Positions 17,701-27,000 of a stretch of 40,013 nt of DNA are shown piece after piece. Within the stretch, counting starts at the first letter, position 1, and the number at the start of each line of letters is the position of its first letter. Under the pieces are notes generated by a model. It was not told the origin of the DNA and made no database searches. It saw only the letters and a program-made list of their open reading frames with translations. The stretch is taken from NCBI GenBank assembly GCA_017960525.1, contig JAGCZA010000061.1, positions 1-40,013 on the forward strand. The letters are read 5' to 3'. The DNA comes from Prevotella sp. (GTDB lineage Bacteria; Bacteroidota; Bacteroidia; Bacteroidales; Bacteroidaceae). Made by a program: the position numbers and the translations under genes.

Positions 17701-18253
17701 TGAGGACATCAACCACGACGGACAAATCAACGCCCTTGACGTGGTCTATCTGGGCAACTCACTGCCCAAGGTGAACGGCGGTTTCAACCTGACCCTGCGC
17801 TACGGACCGTGGAGCGTCAAGGCACGCTTCAACTACCGCTTCGGCAACAAGGTGGTCAACCTGGCCAGGATGAACCTGGAGTCGATGTACGGCACCAACA
17901 ACCAGAGCACCACGGTGAACTACCGTTGGCGTAAGGACGGTGACGTAACGCCTATGCCACGCGCCATGTACAATGCAGGCTGGAACTTCCAGAGTTCCGA
18001 CCGCTATGTGGAGGACGGCGGTTTCGTGCGCTTCCAGAACCTTCAGGTGGCCTACAACTTCGACCGCAAGATCATCAAGAAGTGGGGTCTGAGCAACTTG
18101 CAGGCCTACGCTTCCATCAACAACCTCTATGTGTGGACCAAGTACAGCGGCACCGACCCCGAAGTCTCGGCAACGGGCTTCTACCCCGCCTTCGACACGG
18201 CCAGGACACCGCGCTCAAAGCAGTTCACGCTCACACTTAACGTAGGTTTCTAA
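14798..18253 (+). CDS. SusC/RagA-type TonB-dependent outer-membrane transporter (first copy)
   Basis: An 1151-residue SusC-like channel. It has signal peptide MTIKQAFTTALLCVATQLAMA, a carboxypeptidase-regulatory-like beta domain (about 25-105, ISGTLSDADGPIMMGNV), then the plug with ALQGEIAGLDIVSNSG (about 147), MRLRGVTTLSANANPLIVVD and the closing signature VLKDAAATAVWGSRGSNG through ITTKRG (about 228-252). The rest is a 22-strand-type barrel ending in the usual terminal Phe (LTLNVGF). A SusC-typical loop DINHDGQINALDVVYLGN is present near 970. It would import a ligand captured by the SusD encoded 40 bases downstream, energised by TonB. The substrate cannot be read from sequence; there are no linked glycoside hydrolases to suggest a glycan. 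Confidence 0.95.
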   Translation: MTIKQAFTTALLCVATQLAMAQGIRISGTLSDADGPIMMGNVTERDANNRIVSATQTDFNGNFSMQVKSTKNKLVFSYVGDKEKVITIGNQTNFKVKLDPANTQLKEVKVVGRRTNSGGLTIQKKEMTVSSQTMSMEQVEGLAFTSADEALQGEIAGLDIVSNSGNLGAGTQMRLRGVTTLSANANPLIVVDDKIFDNPDEDFDYANADEEQYSSLLSVNVEDIASITVLKDAAATAVWGSRGSNGVIMITTKRGSRGKPKINFSYKFTGTWQPEGYNLLNGDDYTMLMKEEFYNPTQRSDRTTSIAELNYDKSWAEYENWNNNTDWVDAVKQFGAMHDWNVNLTGGGQKATFRISAGYKHQTGSIIEQKFQQFTTRMALDYNVSDRIRFITNFALTYTNNNKNNEKKGSILGIAQNIAPNMAIYRQNADGSDTGEYYLMNPSVSGRTPYDGAYSSVDLSSIRNLGNPVAIAHEAWLKDQTYRLTPDFTIKYEILGTEAEKSRLTFNGRVDFDIFAESKPSYWPASLSTDNWSTADYNSTTNYEYNSMKIGGRTELVFTPYFKNRDWSATMLLRYEMSTSKNSRQETSMSHLPNDITSPTVDAYVSKSPSSGNGRSNSQNLLYNGHVSYLDGRYSLGFSLRADGDSKFGPKNKWAYFPGVSARYNIIDEPFMKWSRSVVSMLGFRASWGINGKAPDKDYLFYNTYNTSAGSYGKGTDVASYATLDGLKLDDLRWEKTTSYNLGANLGLWNDRIEVDFDYYHKNTTDLLQGITIPSMTGYTSIAYANVGRMTNDGWEMNFTAKKFIRIGKFSADFSINVAQNSNLLKEMDESVLQSINGTTWDATRRGNATKPYGYPVRVQINNSLGSIYGFRYQGVYNMTYDYLQNYQLEQGLNATEYEDWVNGLISGTLPDEWYAQHKLTKQPYSAPVAVGEDGKVLMTNTGEPQRMVYDYSDGAARYKFQGGDAKYEDINHDGQINALDVVYLGNSLPKVNGGFNLTLRYGPWSVKARFNYRFGNKVVNLARMNLESMYGTNNQSTTVNYRWRKDGDVTPMPRAMYNAGWNFQSSDRYVEDGGFVRFQNLQVAYNFDRKIIKKWGLSNLQAYASINNLYVWTKYSGTDPEVSATGFYPAFDTARTPRSKQFTLTLNVGF

Positions 18254-18293
18254 AGCGGCCTGCGGTCTAATAACAAAGAAAAATAATAGAGAT

Positions 18294-20123
18294 ATGACTA
18301 CCAAGATAACCAATAAATGGATAAAGAGTTTATTCGTTATTCATTTTTCATTATTCATTAGCGTAGCACTCACTTCCTGCCTCGACACCATCATCCTGCC
18401 CGACGACAAGACGGTGGATGAGGACTTCTGGAAGACCAAGGAAGATGTGGCCTCGATGGTGAATGCCGCCTACGCGGGCCTCGTCAACGAGGATGTGATG
18501 ACACGCCTCATCGTGTGGGGCGGCTTCCGCTCCGACGAACTGGTGAAGGGGGCTGTGGCAACAGGCGCCATACCCGATGCACTGGAGGAAATCGCTGCCG
18601 TCAATATGCAGGTGACCAACACTTTTGCCACCTGGGCACCCTTCTACTCGGTCATCAATCGCTGCAATATTGTGCTGGAGCGTGCCGAGGCCGTGATGGA
18701 GGAAGACCCGAACTACACCGAGTCCGACTTCCAGTCAGACCGCTGCCAGATGCTGGCGTTGCGCTCGCTCTGCTACTTCTATCTGGTGCGTAATTTCCGC
18801 GATGTGCCTTACACCACCGAGGCATTTATGAACAGCAGCCAGGAAATGCAGATAGGCCAGTCGTCGCCAGAATATGTACTGGGACAACTCATAGAGACGC
18901 TGGAGCAAGTGATTGCCAACCCCAGTTGCCTGCGCTCTAACAGTTACACCATCAACGAGTGGCGGCGTGTGGGATGGATGACACGCGACGGCGTGCTCTC
19001 GCTCCTGGCCGACATCTATCTGTGGCGTGCATCGGTACTCCACAGCCAGGCCGACTACCAGCGCTGCATAGACATCTGCGAAGAGGTCATTGCCTCGAAA
19101 CGCCAGCAACACGTGCAGGGCCGCAACGAGTTGGAACTGAAAGCCTATCCACTGGAAGACGGGAACAGGGCCTACGGCAACATCTTTGGCGACCAGAACG
19201 CCGAGGAGAGCATCTTCGAGTTGCAGGTGGCCAAGGACAATCCTGCCCTCTGCAAGTACCTCTACAAGTATGGCAGCAACTCGTCGGCAGAAGGATACCT
19301 CAAGGCCAGCCCCATCTTCAGTTCGTCGGCAGGAGCGCCCAACCAGATTACCAACAGCAACGTGTTTGCCGCACAGGATTTGCGCTACTACTCGGCCACG
19401 TTCACTTCAAGCGAAGAAGTCCACGACGTGTGCAAGATGGTATCGTCCAACTCTATCGGAAGCAAAACACAGCCCACACGTGCATCGGCAGACCGCACCT
19501 ACGGCAGTTTCGACCAGAACTACATCGTCTACCGCCTCAGCGACATTATGCTGATGGAGGCAGAGGCCCTGAACCAACTCCTGCGTGATGTCGATGCCAA
19601 TGCCAGCGAAGACGAGACCAAAGAGGCCGAAGCCTTCAACGACAGTCTGAAACAGCAGATGTTCAACTTGGTGGAGGCCGTGAACACCCGTTCACTCCAG
19701 CAGGACGACGTTTCCAGTTATGCGATGAAGTGGGACACCTACAAAGCCTACACCAAAGGTGCCTGGGAGACTTACATCTTGCAGGAGCGCCTGCGCGAAC
19801 TCTGCTTCGAAGGCAAGCGCTGGTACGACCTGCTGCGCTTCAACTACCGCCACACGGAGGGTGTGCAGTACAACCGCACGCTGGGCGAACTTATTGACGA
19901 TGCCGAGGCGGCAAACACCGACGTGATGCTGCCGTCCATCTTCGATGATATGCTCGCCCTGGCCACCAGAGGCCGTCCCTCCGAGGCACAGGCCATCAAG
20001 GCCAAGATGCGCAACGAGGCTTACCTCTATCTGCCCATCCCCAACAGCGACATCAACGTCTGCCCGCTGCTTCGCCAGAACCCGGCCTACAAGAGCGGCA
20101 ATACGTATGAGAAGAATTATTAA
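18294..20123 (+). CDS. SusD/RagB-type surface lipoprotein (first copy)
   Basis: A 609-residue ligand-binding lid for the SusC encoded just upstream. The signal peptide MTTKITNKWIKSLFVIHFSL plus FISVALTSC has a lipobox Cys at 29, and the mature start contains DDKTVDEDFW, a common SusD opening. TPR-like helices follow (NAAYAGLVNEDVMTRLIVWG, RCNIVLERAEAV, RSLCYFYLVRNFRDVPY), with a C-terminal SusD signature LRELCFEGKRWYDLLRFNYR near residue 498. The N-terminal DNA contains runs of ATTCATT simple sequence. Membership is clear; substrate unknown. Confidence 0.94.
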   Translation: MTTKITNKWIKSLFVIHFSLFISVALTSCLDTIILPDDKTVDEDFWKTKEDVASMVNAAYAGLVNEDVMTRLIVWGGFRSDELVKGAVATGAIPDALEEIAAVNMQVTNTFATWAPFYSVINRCNIVLERAEAVMEEDPNYTESDFQSDRCQMLALRSLCYFYLVRNFRDVPYTTEAFMNSSQEMQIGQSSPEYVLGQLIETLEQVIANPSCLRSNSYTINEWRRVGWMTRDGVLSLLADIYLWRASVLHSQADYQRCIDICEEVIASKRQQHVQGRNELELKAYPLEDGNRAYGNIFGDQNAEESIFELQVAKDNPALCKYLYKYGSNSSAEGYLKASPIFSSSAGAPNQITNSNVFAAQDLRYYSATFTSSEEVHDVCKMVSSNSIGSKTQPTRASADRTYGSFDQNYIVYRLSDIMLMEAEALNQLLRDVDANASEDETKEAEAFNDSLKQQMFNLVEAVNTRSLQQDDVSSYAMKWDTYKAYTKGAWETYILQERLRELCFEGKRWYDLLRFNYRHTEGVQYNRTLGELIDDAEAANTDVMLPSIFDDMLALATRGRPSEAQAIKAKMRNEAYLYLPIPNSDINVCPLLRQNPAYKSGNTYEKNY

Positions 20124-20133
20124 AGGAAGGAGG
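20123..20133 (+). promoter_or_regulatory. Purine-rich ribosome binding site deciding the next start
   Basis: AAGGAAGGAGG ends 8 bases before the ATG at 20142. This favours that start over a second in-frame ATG at 20154. Strong Shine-Dalgarno sequences like this are the exception among genes here. Confidence 0.6.
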
Positions 20134-20141
20134 ACACCATT

Positions 20142-22292
20142 ATGAAAAAGTATATGGAAAAAAGCATTGTAGGCCGCATAGGTCTGATAGGGCTGATTGG
20201 TCTTATGGGTCTTTTGGGAAGTTGTAATCCCGAACCAGACGAGAGTGACCTCTTCACCGCTACTGGCGAGACGGCCTGTGACTTCATCAAACGCAAGGCA
20301 GAACTCTCATCGTTTGACTACATACTGAGCCGTGTGCGTCTGGACCGTAACCTCTCCAGTTATGGCGAATACACCTGCTTCGCTCCCACTAACGAGGCTA
20401 TCGCCATCTATTTAGACAGTCTTTGGAACGACCCGGAGGCACCGGTGGCACACAACAGTATGACCGAGAACTCACTGCAGGGTCTCACCGACAGCCTGTG
20501 CAACGACATTGCCAAATACCACTTGGCCAGCGGTGTACACAACACCATCGAAATGGGCGGCAGCGGCTCTACGGTGAACACCATGCTGGGCCGGCCTGTC
20601 CAGACTGAGGGCACGTCGGACTCCATTGGACGTGTCACCTTGGAGAAGGCCGCAGTCATCATCGAGGCCGACAGTCTGGTGACCAACGGCATCGTCCACG
20701 TGCTGAACCGCGTCATTCCGCGCAGCACCCGACTGATTGTCGACGAAATGGAGCGTCATCAGGACTACAGCATCTTCGTGGAAGCACTGAAAATGACAGG
20801 ACTGGCCGACTCGCTCACCAAGGCAAAGAAGAACGTCACCTACACCATCTCTGACATCAAGGACGTCGACGCCAACAAGTCGGACCTCTACCACCCCGAA
20901 GAGTGCAAAGTGATGTACACCATCTTTGCCGAACCCAACGAGGTGCTGGAGAAGAACGGCATCAATAGCATCAACGACCTCATTGCATACGCCAACAATG
21001 TGTATGGCAATGCCGCCGAATGGTATGACTACCTCAACGAGACGGGCAACACCGTGAGCACCGGCAACGACTACACCAACCGCTTCAACGCCCTCAATAT
21101 GTTTGTGGCCTACCATATCCTCTATGCCGGTATGCCACAGAACGAACTCGTGTACGAATACAACTCACGCTGGTCAACCACCTGGAACTACACCAACGGC
21201 TGCCAGCCCTTCGACTACTACGAGACGATGCTCCCCTGCACGCTGATGAAAATCTGGGATGTGACGGGCAACCGCTCGAACAGCAGCCACCAACTCTACA
21301 TCAACCGCTACCGCACCCTCAATACACTCACCGACGAACTGGGAACGGAGACTGCTGCCAATACAGGAGCCTTGGTGAACGAATACGGCATACACGAACT
21401 GGTGTCGCCAGGTGTGCGCATTGCACGTACCACCGACTCAGGCCTCTCGTTTGAGACCAATATCCAAACCTATAACGGCTACATTCACGGTCTGCGAGGC
21501 ATGCTCGTCTATGACCGCCAAGTGCCCAAGGGTGTGCTTCACGAGCGTCTGCGCTTCGACAGCACCACCTTCCTTGTGGAGTTCATCAACAACGGCATCC
21601 GCATGTCCAACAACTCGGAGATGCAGGCGCTCAACGGAGGAGGCAGCGGCAACCGTGTGGCCTTCCCGCTCAACTACTTCGACAATGTGGTGAGTTACAC
21701 GCCGGAGAACCGTTTCCGCTATAACATCAAGGGTGCCTACAACGCCTGGCAGAGCGATACTTTCCAGGGATGGGGCAACTACGACTTGGCCATCAAACTG
21801 CCGCCTCTGCCCACTGGCAGATATGAGTTCCGCGTGTTCTACACGCCTATGAGCCACGGTGGTATGATGCAGTTCTATCTTGGCACGTCCAGGAGTCTCT
21901 CCAGTATGGAGGCGCTCGACATCCCGCTCGACGTGCGCATTCCCATCGACGACCCGCGCATTGGTTCCACCACCTTCTTCGAGGAAGACGACATGGGTAT
22001 TGCCACCGATGCCGCCCTCCGCAACCGTGGCTACATGCGCGGACTGTTCAGTTATCAGGACCACCCAGAGAATCTGGATGGCAGTACCACTATCAACCAG
22101 CGCAGCGACAAGCGCAACGCCTCGCTCAGAAAGGTCTTCAACGTCAGGGAGTTCAAGCAGAGCGACGAACACTGGTTCCGTATCAAGAACGTCATTCAGG
22201 ACGAGACCGACCTGAAGTGGCAGTTCGACTATGTGGAGTTCGTTCCCTACGATGTGGTGAACAACGACACTTACTCAGAGGACTGGTATTGA
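20142..22292 (+). CDS. FAS1-domain surface lipoprotein with C-terminal beta-sandwich-like region
   Basis: A 716-residue lipoprotein whose hydrophobic signal core is four near-identical Ile-Gly-Leu repeats, ending LLGSC (Cys 28) and the acidic NPEPDESD. FAS1 domain 1 (about 45-200) has SSYGEYTCFAPTNEAIAIYL and TNGIVHVLNRVIP, close to the textbook motifs. A second, degenerate FAS1 domain spans about 203-450, with YIHGLRGMLVYDRQVPKGV near its end. From about 480 the sequence is rich in beta-prone stretches (YEFRVFYTPMSHGGMMQFYL) and ends WQFDYVEFVPYDVV, which resembles the closing strand of CBM6-like jelly rolls; that resemblance is tentative. It lies between the first SusD and another FAS1 gene in the same operon. 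A SusE/F-like ligand-binding or adhesive role is inferred. Confidence 0.82.
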   Translation: MKKYMEKSIVGRIGLIGLIGLMGLLGSCNPEPDESDLFTATGETACDFIKRKAELSSFDYILSRVRLDRNLSSYGEYTCFAPTNEAIAIYLDSLWNDPEAPVAHNSMTENSLQGLTDSLCNDIAKYHLASGVHNTIEMGGSGSTVNTMLGRPVQTEGTSDSIGRVTLEKAAVIIEADSLVTNGIVHVLNRVIPRSTRLIVDEMERHQDYSIFVEALKMTGLADSLTKAKKNVTYTISDIKDVDANKSDLYHPEECKVMYTIFAEPNEVLEKNGINSINDLIAYANNVYGNAAEWYDYLNETGNTVSTGNDYTNRFNALNMFVAYHILYAGMPQNELVYEYNSRWSTTWNYTNGCQPFDYYETMLPCTLMKIWDVTGNRSNSSHQLYINRYRTLNTLTDELGTETAANTGALVNEYGIHELVSPGVRIARTTDSGLSFETNIQTYNGYIHGLRGMLVYDRQVPKGVLHERLRFDSTTFLVEFINNGIRMSNNSEMQALNGGGSGNRVAFPLNYFDNVVSYTPENRFRYNIKGAYNAWQSDTFQGWGNYDLAIKLPPLPTGRYEFRVFYTPMSHGGMMQFYLGTSRSLSSMEALDIPLDVRIPIDDPRIGSTTFFEEDDMGIATDAALRNRGYMRGLFSYQDHPENLDGSTTINQRSDKRNASLRKVFNVREFKQSDEHWFRIKNVIQDETDLKWQFDYVEFVPYDVVNNDTYSEDWY
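20178..20213 (+). repeat. Four 9-bp tandem units inside a signal-peptide coding region
   Basis: ATAGGTCTG, ATAGGGCTG, ATTGGTCTT, ATGGGTCTT: four in-frame 9-mers coding I-G-L, I-G-L, I-G-L, M-G-L. Gain or loss of a unit would keep the frame and change only the length of the hydrophobic core. Confidence 0.8.
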
Positions 22293-22329
22293 TTGAAAAA
22301 TGAACTTAGAACTTTGAACTTAGAATAAT

Positions 22330-24072
22330 ATGGAAACCAAGATAAGTAAACTTTTCGTCAGTTGTCTCGTCAGTTGCGCCATCTGTGCAACAACGGGATG
22401 CTCCGACTTCAGCGACTACAACGACACTCCTGTCGACGAGTTGGCCGTGGGCAACCAGACGTTGTGGCAGAACATTGAGCAGAACACACAACTGAAGGGT
22501 TTTGCCGAACTGCTCAAACGCACTGGCTTCGACACCGAACTGACTAACACCCGCGCCTACACCGTGTGGGCACCGCTTGACGGCACCTACGACCTGGCCG
22601 CTTACAAGGCACTCAACGACTCCACCCTGCTCCAGCAGTTTGTCAAGGGCCATGTGGCACAGTACGGACACGTGGCCTCAGGCGAGGTGAACGAGCGCAT
22701 CCACATGCTCAACGAGAAGTCGTTCACCTTCGAGGGCAACGGCACCTACACCTTTGGTGGGGTCAGCGTGAGCAAGCCCAACCAGCCCAGCACCAACGGC
22801 GTGATGCACATACTCAACGGGGCTGCACCTTTCTACTACAACCTCTACGAGTATATTATGTCGAACCCGGAAGACAGTCTGCTGCGCATCTACTTCAAGA
22901 AGTACGAGCAGACCAGGCTCGACACAAAGAACAGCGTGAAAGGCCCCGTCATCGATGGTTTGCAGACCTATATCGACTCCGTGATGGTGACGTCGAACCC
23001 GCTCATCAACACCATTGGAGCAAGGCTCTCTAACGAGGACAGCACCTACACCTTCCTGTTGCCCAACGACAAGGCCTACACCGACCTCTACAACAAGGTG
23101 AAGCCCTACTTCAACTTCATCAACACGACGGTGGTGCAGGACGTAGAGAAGTTCAAGACAGCCACGTCGACCGACACGAAGAGCGTCACCATCGACGCCA
23201 ACTTCCTGAGCGACTCGCTTACCTGCCGCACCATCATCCGCAACCTGGCTTTCAGCAACAACGATGAATACAACAAGTGGCTTGTCGACAAGGGAGAGTT
23301 TACCGACACCATGCGAAGCACCAACCGGACGAAGTTCTCCAACCCGCAAGAGATACTGAGCCACACGGTCAGCAAGCGCAATATGAGCAACGGCTACGCC
23401 CATATTATGGACAGCATCGCCTTCTACCCCTGGGAGACCTATCTGCCAGAGATTAAAGTGTCACCTATAAACTACGCCTATACTGCCGAAAGCCGCTCAC
23501 GCTTCAATTTCTCGTCGCGGATAAATACCGTGAACGACTCGCAGGGCAATGAAATAGATTCATTGCGGCATCTGTGGATTTATCCCACTGGCGACTATGT
23601 AAAGCCGGAAGTGTTCCTTGAACTTCCTAACGTGATGTCGGCCACCTACAAATTCTACTGTGTCTTCGTACCATCGGCAAATGTGCGCGGCTTCGACGGC
23701 AGGCCAAATTGTCTGAACTTCCAGTTGAACTACTGCGGTGCCAACGGCAAGACGGCCACCTACAGTTTCAGTTCGAAATATCTGGCCAGTGGGGCTACCG
23801 CCGATGAGAACCCCAAGTCGGTGAACATCAATACGGCTTTTGAAAACGACCCGACGAAGGTTGACACCGTCTACCTGGGCCAGTTCACCTTCCCCGTGGC
23901 CTACAATGGACTGGGTAGTGCACAGGACGGATACAACCCCAATCTGCACATCAGTTGTCCCGTCAGCGTCTTCAACAAGACGCAGATGGCCACGTACACC
24001 CGCGACGTGAGAATCATTGCAATTCTTATGAAGCCCGTAGACCTTGTTGAATTTGAAGAAAACCAGAAATGA
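22330..24072 (+). CDS. Third FAS1-domain surface lipoprotein of the operon
   Basis: A 580-residue lipoprotein with signal METKISKLFVSCLVSCAICA and TTGC (lipobox Cys 24), followed by acidic SDFSDYNDTPVDE. FAS1 domain 1 (about 40-170) has TRAYTVWAPLDGTYDLAAY and STNGVMHILNGAAPFYYNLY. Domain 2 (about 200-380) has STYTFLLPNDKAYTDLY and GYAHIMDSIAFYP. The last 200 residues (VFLELPNVMSATYKFYCVFV onward) are beta-rich and parallel in position the C-terminal region of the preceding FAS1 protein. The stop overlaps the ATG of the next SusC gene by four bases, implying coupled translation and shared function. Its signal peptide is strikingly like that of the second SusD. Confidence 0.82.
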   Translation: METKISKLFVSCLVSCAICATTGCSDFSDYNDTPVDELAVGNQTLWQNIEQNTQLKGFAELLKRTGFDTELTNTRAYTVWAPLDGTYDLAAYKALNDSTLLQQFVKGHVAQYGHVASGEVNERIHMLNEKSFTFEGNGTYTFGGVSVSKPNQPSTNGVMHILNGAAPFYYNLYEYIMSNPEDSLLRIYFKKYEQTRLDTKNSVKGPVIDGLQTYIDSVMVTSNPLINTIGARLSNEDSTYTFLLPNDKAYTDLYNKVKPYFNFINTTVVQDVEKFKTATSTDTKSVTIDANFLSDSLTCRTIIRNLAFSNNDEYNKWLVDKGEFTDTMRSTNRTKFSNPQEILSHTVSKRNMSNGYAHIMDSIAFYPWETYLPEIKVSPINYAYTAESRSRFNFSSRINTVNDSQGNEIDSLRHLWIYPTGDYVKPEVFLELPNVMSATYKFYCVFVPSANVRGFDGRPNCLNFQLNYCGANGKTATYSFSSKYLASGATADENPKSVNINTAFENDPTKVDTVYLGQFTFPVAYNGLGSAQDGYNPNLHISCPVSVFNKTQMATYTRDVRIIAILMKPVDLVEFEENQK

Positions 24073-27000
24073 AAATGAAGAGCACCATATTTAATCTTGG
24101 GCAGACAGCCAGTTGGAGACTGCTGTTCTGCACACTCGCCTTGGGATTGTTCACCCTTCCAGCCCTGGCCCAGAGCGAAGACGAAGAAGAAGAGGAAGTG
24201 GAGACGGCCATCAAGCAGCCACAGCGCAAGACGGCCCAAGCCACCTATCCCACTGTGACGCTCAATGGCATCGTGACCGACCAGGCCACCGGCAAGCCCC
24301 TTTCGGGTATACAACTCCAGACACTGGGCTATGTGCGCTATACGGCCATGACCGATGAGGACGGCACTTTCAGCATCGCCGTGCCAACGTTTGCCACCGC
24401 ACTCTACGTGCATGCACCGGAGTACGCCTCGCAACAGGTGGCCATCAATGCCGATGCCCCCGAACAACTCATCACCATCAAGATGCTGAAAGACAAGTTC
24501 CAGCCCATGTACGGCAAGGGAACCGACTACACAGCCAAGGGTGAGGCCCAGATAGACCGTTTCGGCGTGACTGTCGACAATGAGATTTCGGCAAAACTGG
24601 CCGGCGATATGCACACCATTATGCGCTCGGCAGCCCTCGACGGCGGTGCTGCCATGTTCATTCGCGGACTGAACAGCATCAATGCCGACGCCCAGCCGCT
24701 CATCGTCGTCGATGGTATAGAGATGGATATGCAGCGCGACCGCTACTCGCTGCACGACGGTCAGTTCAACAATATGCTGGCCAACATCGCCCCTGACGAC
24801 ATCGAGAAGGTGACGGTGCTCAAGAATGCCACCGCCCTCTATGGTGCACGCGGTGCTAACGGCGTGGTGCTCATCGAGACCAAGCGCGGCCATTCTATGG
24901 CCACCCGCATCGATGCTAACATCTCGGCTGGCGTAACGCTGGTGCCGAAACTGCCCACGCTGATGAATGCAGCCCAATATCGTACCTACGCCACGGAAAT
25001 GCTGGGCACCATCGACGGCATTATGGAGAAGCAGATAGACTTCCGCTTCCTCAACGACGACTCCGAAGGCTACTATTACTACACCTACCACAACAACACC
25101 GACTGGAGCGACTACGTCTACGACAATGCTATGACGCAGAACTACAGCATCAACGTGCAGGGTGGTGACGACATTGGTATGTACAACCTCTCCGTGGGTT
25201 ATGTCGATGCCAAGTATGCAGCCAAGAAGAACTCGTTCAACCGAATGAACGTGCGTTTCAATACCGACATCAGCATCCTCTACAACCTGAAGACGAAGTT
25301 CGACATCAGCATTTCGCGCACCAACAACGACGTGCTCGACAACGGTATGCCCGAAGACTTCGGCGCTGGCACGGTAGTGTCGCCCATTGCTTTGGCTATG
25401 ATTAAGTCGCCGCTGGTGGCTCCCTACCAGTATAATTCGTTGCTCAACGACGGGCAGGGCGGCTTCTCATCGCTCTACTCCGATGCCGACGACCTGTTCT
25501 ACCAACTCTACAACACCCACACCTACGATTTGGCAAACCCTGCCTCCATCCTCGACTACGCCCACGGCGACAACAAGAACAAGGCAGAGAACACCTACTT
25601 CAACGTGCACGTGGCACCTGAATATGAGATTAGCCCCAGCCTGAAACTCAAGGCTCTGGTCAGTTATACCCTCGACCGCAACTCGCAGCGCTATTTCCGT
25701 CCCGTCACCAACGTGCCGTCGTTCAACATCGCCGGTATGGGCCGTGTCTATGCCAAGACCCAGGTGATGTTTGCCAAGGAGAACAACTTCCTGGGCAATC
25801 TGGAGGCAGACTGGAACCACCAGTTTGGCGCACACACGCTGGCCGCCTTTGCTGGCGTGCGTTACAACACATTCACTTTCGACAGCAGCGACACTTCCGT
25901 GCAGCACAGTTCTGCCTCCACCAGCGACAAGAACCCCTCACTCGGCGACGCCGGCTACCGCACCATCCGTGGTGCCAACGACGAGTGGCGGCAGATGCAG
26001 TGGTACGGCAACGTGGACTACAACTATATGAACCGCTACTTCGCCACCCTTTCGCTGCTTGGCGAGGCCAACAGCCGCTTTGGCGAGAACGCCGACGGTC
26101 TCAGCCTCTTCGGCGTGAAGTGGGCCATCTTCCCCAGCGTGCAGTTGGGTTGGGTGATGACCAACGAGAAATGGTTCCCCAAGAACGCGGGCATCAACTA
26201 TCTGCGCCTCAACGCTGGCTTCGACATCAGCGGCAACGACGGCATCAGCAACTATGCCGCACGCACCAGTTACACCACCGTGCGTTACAACTATGACGCC
26301 ATCGGCACACAACTCACCAACGTGGGCAACGACAAGATTCAGTGGGAGTCGACCAAGAAGTTGAACATCGGCCTGCAGAGTTATATGCTGAACAACCGTC
26401 TGGGCGTGAAGTTCGACTACTTCATCCATAACACCGACAATCTGCTCACCTTGAAGTCGTTCACCACCCCCATCGGCGGCATCAACCGCTACTGGAGCAA
26501 CGGCGGCAAACTGCAGAACCAGGGCTTCGAGGCCACTGTCACTATGAAGCCCGTCGTGCTCAAGGACTGGAGCGTGGAACTGGGCGCCAGCGTGGGCCAC
26601 TATAAGAACAAGGTGAAGAAACTACCCGACGGCAACTACACCACGTCGGCATACGGCGAAGACAATATCCTTACCTCGGAGAACAACCCCGTGGCACTCT
26701 TCTACGGCTACAAGACCGCCGGCGTGCTGGCCGACGACGCCGCCGCACGTGCCGCCGGCAAAGGCACTTACCTCTATATGGAAGACAACGCCGGCATCCG
26801 CCACGACTTCCGTGCAGGCGATGTCTGCTTCGTCGACCTGAACAACGACGGCAAGATTTCCGAGGCCGACAAGACCATCATCGGCGACCCCAACCCCGAC
26901 ATCTACGGCAACATCTTCGCTATGGTGAACTGGAAGAACCTGACGCTCAACATCGGCTTCAACTACTCGCTGGGCAACGATGTGTTTAACTACCAGCGCT

